A stretch of DNA of 46,629 nucleotides from Polysphondylium violaceum (lineage: Eukaryota > Evosea > Eumycetozoa > Dictyosteliales > Dictyosteliaceae): contig AJWJ01000140.1 in NCBI GenBank assembly GCA_000277445.1, forward strand, positions 1 through 46,629, in the 5' to 3' direction. The number at the start of each line of letters is the position of its first letter. Within the stretch, counting starts at the first letter, position 1. Below are positions 44,673-46,629 of the stretch, in pieces. Below the pieces are notes generated by a model, which was not told where the DNA came from, searched no databases, and saw only the letters and a list, made by a program, of their open reading frames with translations. The translations under genes and the position numbers were made by a program.

Positions 44673-46629
44673 TTATATATTGGCATTAAATCTAATTTTA
44701 GGATTCAATGTATTTAATAAAACAGTTTTCATACATTCAAGGTTGCTGTTATTATCAATATCTTTTAGTTGTGAATAAAATACTTGTAAAAAATTGTTGT
44801 TACCAATAGTAAATTTATAATTATAATAATATAATCTTTGGATATTGTTTGCTATATGAAGATTACAACAAAAGTACTCTTGTTTGTGTTCTCTTGTTTT
44901 CTCTATGATATCACAAACTAGTTCCAATTGATCATCATCGTATGGATATAATGATTGGAAAATTAAATATTGGAAATCATGTTGTTCTCGATCTAGACCT
45001 AAAGAATTCTTGATTTTTAAAAATGATTTTATAATTGATTCTTTGAATAATATGGGATGGAATGAGAATTGTCTACTTAAAATTTTGAAATCATAATCTT
45101 GGGTATGTTCCTTCACATCATTTAGTTTAGTAAATAATACTTGAGTATCAGTATCATTTTCATAGGTGTTATTTTCATCGGTATCATAATCATAGGTATC
45201 TATATCATCGGTGTCATTTTCATCGGTGTCATTTTCACCGGTGTCATTTTCATCGGTATAATATTCATCGGTGTCATATTCATAGGTATCTATATCATCG
45301 GTATCATTTTCACCTGTGTCATTTTCATCAATATCATTTTCATAGGTGTCATTTTCATAGGTGTCATTTTCATCGGTATCATTATCATCGGTATCATTAT
45401 CATCGGTATCATTATCATCGGTATCATTTTCATCAAGAGAATTAGGGCGGTTTTTTAAGCAGCCATTATATTTTTCTTTCAGAGACATAATTCTTTCTTG
45501 GGCGAGGTTGATGGTTTGAGCATTTATTTTATCCCCATATTCTGATATGAATTTTGCCAGAATGTAGTTTCTTTCTTCAGAATTACAAGCTATCATTATT
45601 TCTAAAAATTTCAAAAATTGATCTAACTCAATAATTTGATTTAAAGACAAGATACTGATATAACTATGTTCAAATGCCAACGGGTTATTACTATATAGAT
45701 CTAAAATATTACTATAACTGTATCTAAAATCTAAATGGTAACAGGTTTTTAAAATTATATTGTTCTTAAAACATTCTTTGAAATTAGATGGATCTTGAGA
45801 TATTTGTTCTGATAAGTTTGATATGATTGATGATATTTGATCACTATACATATTTTCATTAATTAATTGTTTTGTGTGATTGATAATATTTTGAATCTGA
45901 TCATTATTTAATTGATATGAAGTTATTTGTTTTGATAATATTGATATGATTGTTGATATGTTATATCTAAAATCATCCCGATTCATTCTTTCATTAATTA
46001 ATTGTTTTGTATAATTGATAATATTTTGAATTTGATCATTATTTAATTGGTATTCAGTTATTTGTTCTGATAATGTTGATATGATTTTAGATATAACCAA
46101 AACATTCATTTTTTCATTAATTAATTGTTTTGTGTAATTGATAATATTTTGAATTTGATCATTATTTAATTGGTATTTAGTTATTTGTCTTGATAATGTC
46201 GATATGATTAATAATATATGATCACCACTCATGAATGGATTAATTAATTGTTTTGTGTAATTGATAATATTTTGAATTTGATCATTATTTAATTGGTATT
46301 CAGTTATTTGTTCTGGTAAGGTTGATATGATTATTATTATATCATTACGACCCTTGTTATTATACATTAATAATTGTTTTGTGTAATTGATAATATTTTG
46401 AATCTGATCATTATTTAATTGGTATTTAGTTATTTGTCTTGATAATGTTGATATGATTAAAAATTTATCAACAACTTCCATATATTCATTCGTTAATTCT
46501 TTTGTGTAATTGATAATAGTTTGAATTTGATCATCAATATTTAATTGATATGTAGTTATAAGTTTTGATAATGTTGATATGATTGATGATATGTCATCAC
46601 CATCCATATTTTCATTAATTATTTGTTGG
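44673..46629 (-). CDS. NLR-like protein, copy 3, 3' part only (runs off the window)
   Basis: The frame is open from the window edge to the stop, giving the last 651 residues. It begins inside the 41-residue repeat array (six full units plus a part), then the conserved C-terminal domain. The last 130 residues differ from copy 2 at only a few positions (for example REQHD against LKQHG). Between the two halves of the C-terminal domain it has a private insertion of 19 five-residue acidic units. The PNP-like and NB-ARC parts are expected further right, beyond the window, but are not seen. Confidence 0.88.
   Translation of the reverse strand, partial: QQIINENMDGDDISSIISTLSKLITTYQLNIDDQIQTIINYTKELTNEYMEVVDKFLIISTLSRQITKYQLNNDQIQNIINYTKQLLMYNNKGRNDIIIIISTLPEQITEYQLNNDQIQNIINYTKQLINPFMSGDHILLIISTLSRQITKYQLNNDQIQNIINYTKQLINEKMNVLVISKIISTLSEQITEYQLNNDQIQNIINYTKQLINERMNRDDFRYNISTIISILSKQITSYQLNNDQIQNIINHTKQLINENMYSDQISSIISNLSEQISQDPSNFKECFKNNIILKTCYHLDFRYSYSNILDLYSNNPLAFEHSYISILSLNQIIELDQFLKFLEIMIACNSEERNYILAKFISEYGDKINAQTINLAQERIMSLKEKYNGCLKNRPNSLDENDTDDNDTDDNDTDDNDTDENDTYENDTYENDIDENDTGENDTDDIDTYEYDTDEYYTDENDTGENDTDENDTDDIDTYDYDTDENNTYENDTDTQVLFTKLNDVKEHTQDYDFKILSRQFSFHPILFKESIIKSFLKIKNSLGLDREQHDFQYLIFQSLYPYDDDQLELVCDIIEKTREHKQEYFCCNLHIANNIQRLYYYNYKFTIGNNNFLQVFYSQLKDIDNNSNLECMKTVLLNTLNPKIRFNANI
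45150..45434 (-). repeat. 15-bp coding minisatellite, 19 units, acidic D/E-N-D-T repeat
   Basis: The unit TCATTTTCATCGGTA (plus strand) repeats in frame and codes variants of ENDTD (ENDTD, DNDTD, ENDTY, DIDTY, EYDTD). The total of 285 bp is 19 x 15, so the frame is kept. Copy 2 has a single ENDTD at the same place and copy 1 a related acidic ENDEDEDKD, so the expansion is private to copy 3. Confidence 0.95.
45797..46629 (-). repeat. Array of 123-bp coding repeats (copy 3, partial)
   Basis: Six complete units and one cut by the window edge. Several units share the identical run LNNDQIQNIINYTKQL. One unit (about 45960) has four extra residues and one (about 46350) has an irregular turn. The array probably continues beyond the window. 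Confidence 0.9.

Overview
The window looks like nuclear DNA of a dictyostelid social amoeba. It is strongly AT-rich, intergenic DNA is full of poly-T/poly-A runs, introns are short (about 60-80 bp, usually GTAAGT or GTATGT to AG), Asn/Gln/Thr/Ser homopolymers lie inside proteins, and several genes are typical of dictyostelids: a seven-transmembrane receptor/TKL-kinase fusion (7tmk1 type), an RdeA-type phosphorelay protein and an annexin with a Gln/Pro/Tyr-rich tail. The species cannot be fixed from the sequence alone. All exon structures below were built by hand from frame, splice consensus and protein continuity; there is no transcript evidence.

Layout. 1-1233 is low-complexity DNA with an old tandem duplication. 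From 1234 to 11348 there are five minus-strand genes: a predicted tail-anchored protein, a UCP4-like mitochondrial carrier, an MFSD1-like transporter (with a broken copy of its own 3' end beside it), a CCDC6-like coiled coil fused to a PH domain, and a CLPTM1 homologue. The CLPTM1 gene shares a 254-bp divergent promoter with the first NLR-like gene (11603-16792, plus). Then come 7tmk1 (minus), the ribosome-biogenesis GTPase NOG1 (minus), an MTA/SAH-deaminase-type amidohydrolase (plus, intronless), annexin (plus), a large TKL kinase (plus), RdeA (minus) and a TruA-type pseudouridine synthase (minus). The right end holds the second NLR-like gene (36706-42981, minus), a debris zone (42982-44672), and the 3' part of a third copy that leaves the window (44673 onward, minus).

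The main point of interest is this three-member family. Each complete member encodes, in order: a nucleoside-phosphorylase-superfamily domain (PNP/UDP phosphorylase type) carrying an inserted winged-helix-like segment; an NB-ARC-type STAND NTPase (P-loop, Walker B, ITTRS, LPL and an MHD-like IHR motif all visible); a helical linker; a variable array of nearly identical 41-residue (123-bp) helical repeats; and a conserved C-terminal domain of about 280 residues. This is the effector/switch/sensor plan of fungal and bacterial NLR-like immunity and allorecognition proteins, here with a repeat type I do not recognise. Repeat number differs between copies (about 8 against about 17). Copies 2 and 3 have nearly identical 3' ends. 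Copy 3 carries a private 19-unit 15-bp minisatellite coding an acidic tract, and the DNA between copies 2 and 3 holds a 60-bp stump of another copy. Together these look like rapid birth-and-death evolution of a recognition receptor family, but any immune or self-recognition role is inference.

The remaining genes are mostly housekeeping or signalling genes with no obvious joint pathway. RdeA and 7tmk1 both belong to signalling families, but nothing in the sequence links them functionally to the NLR-like genes.
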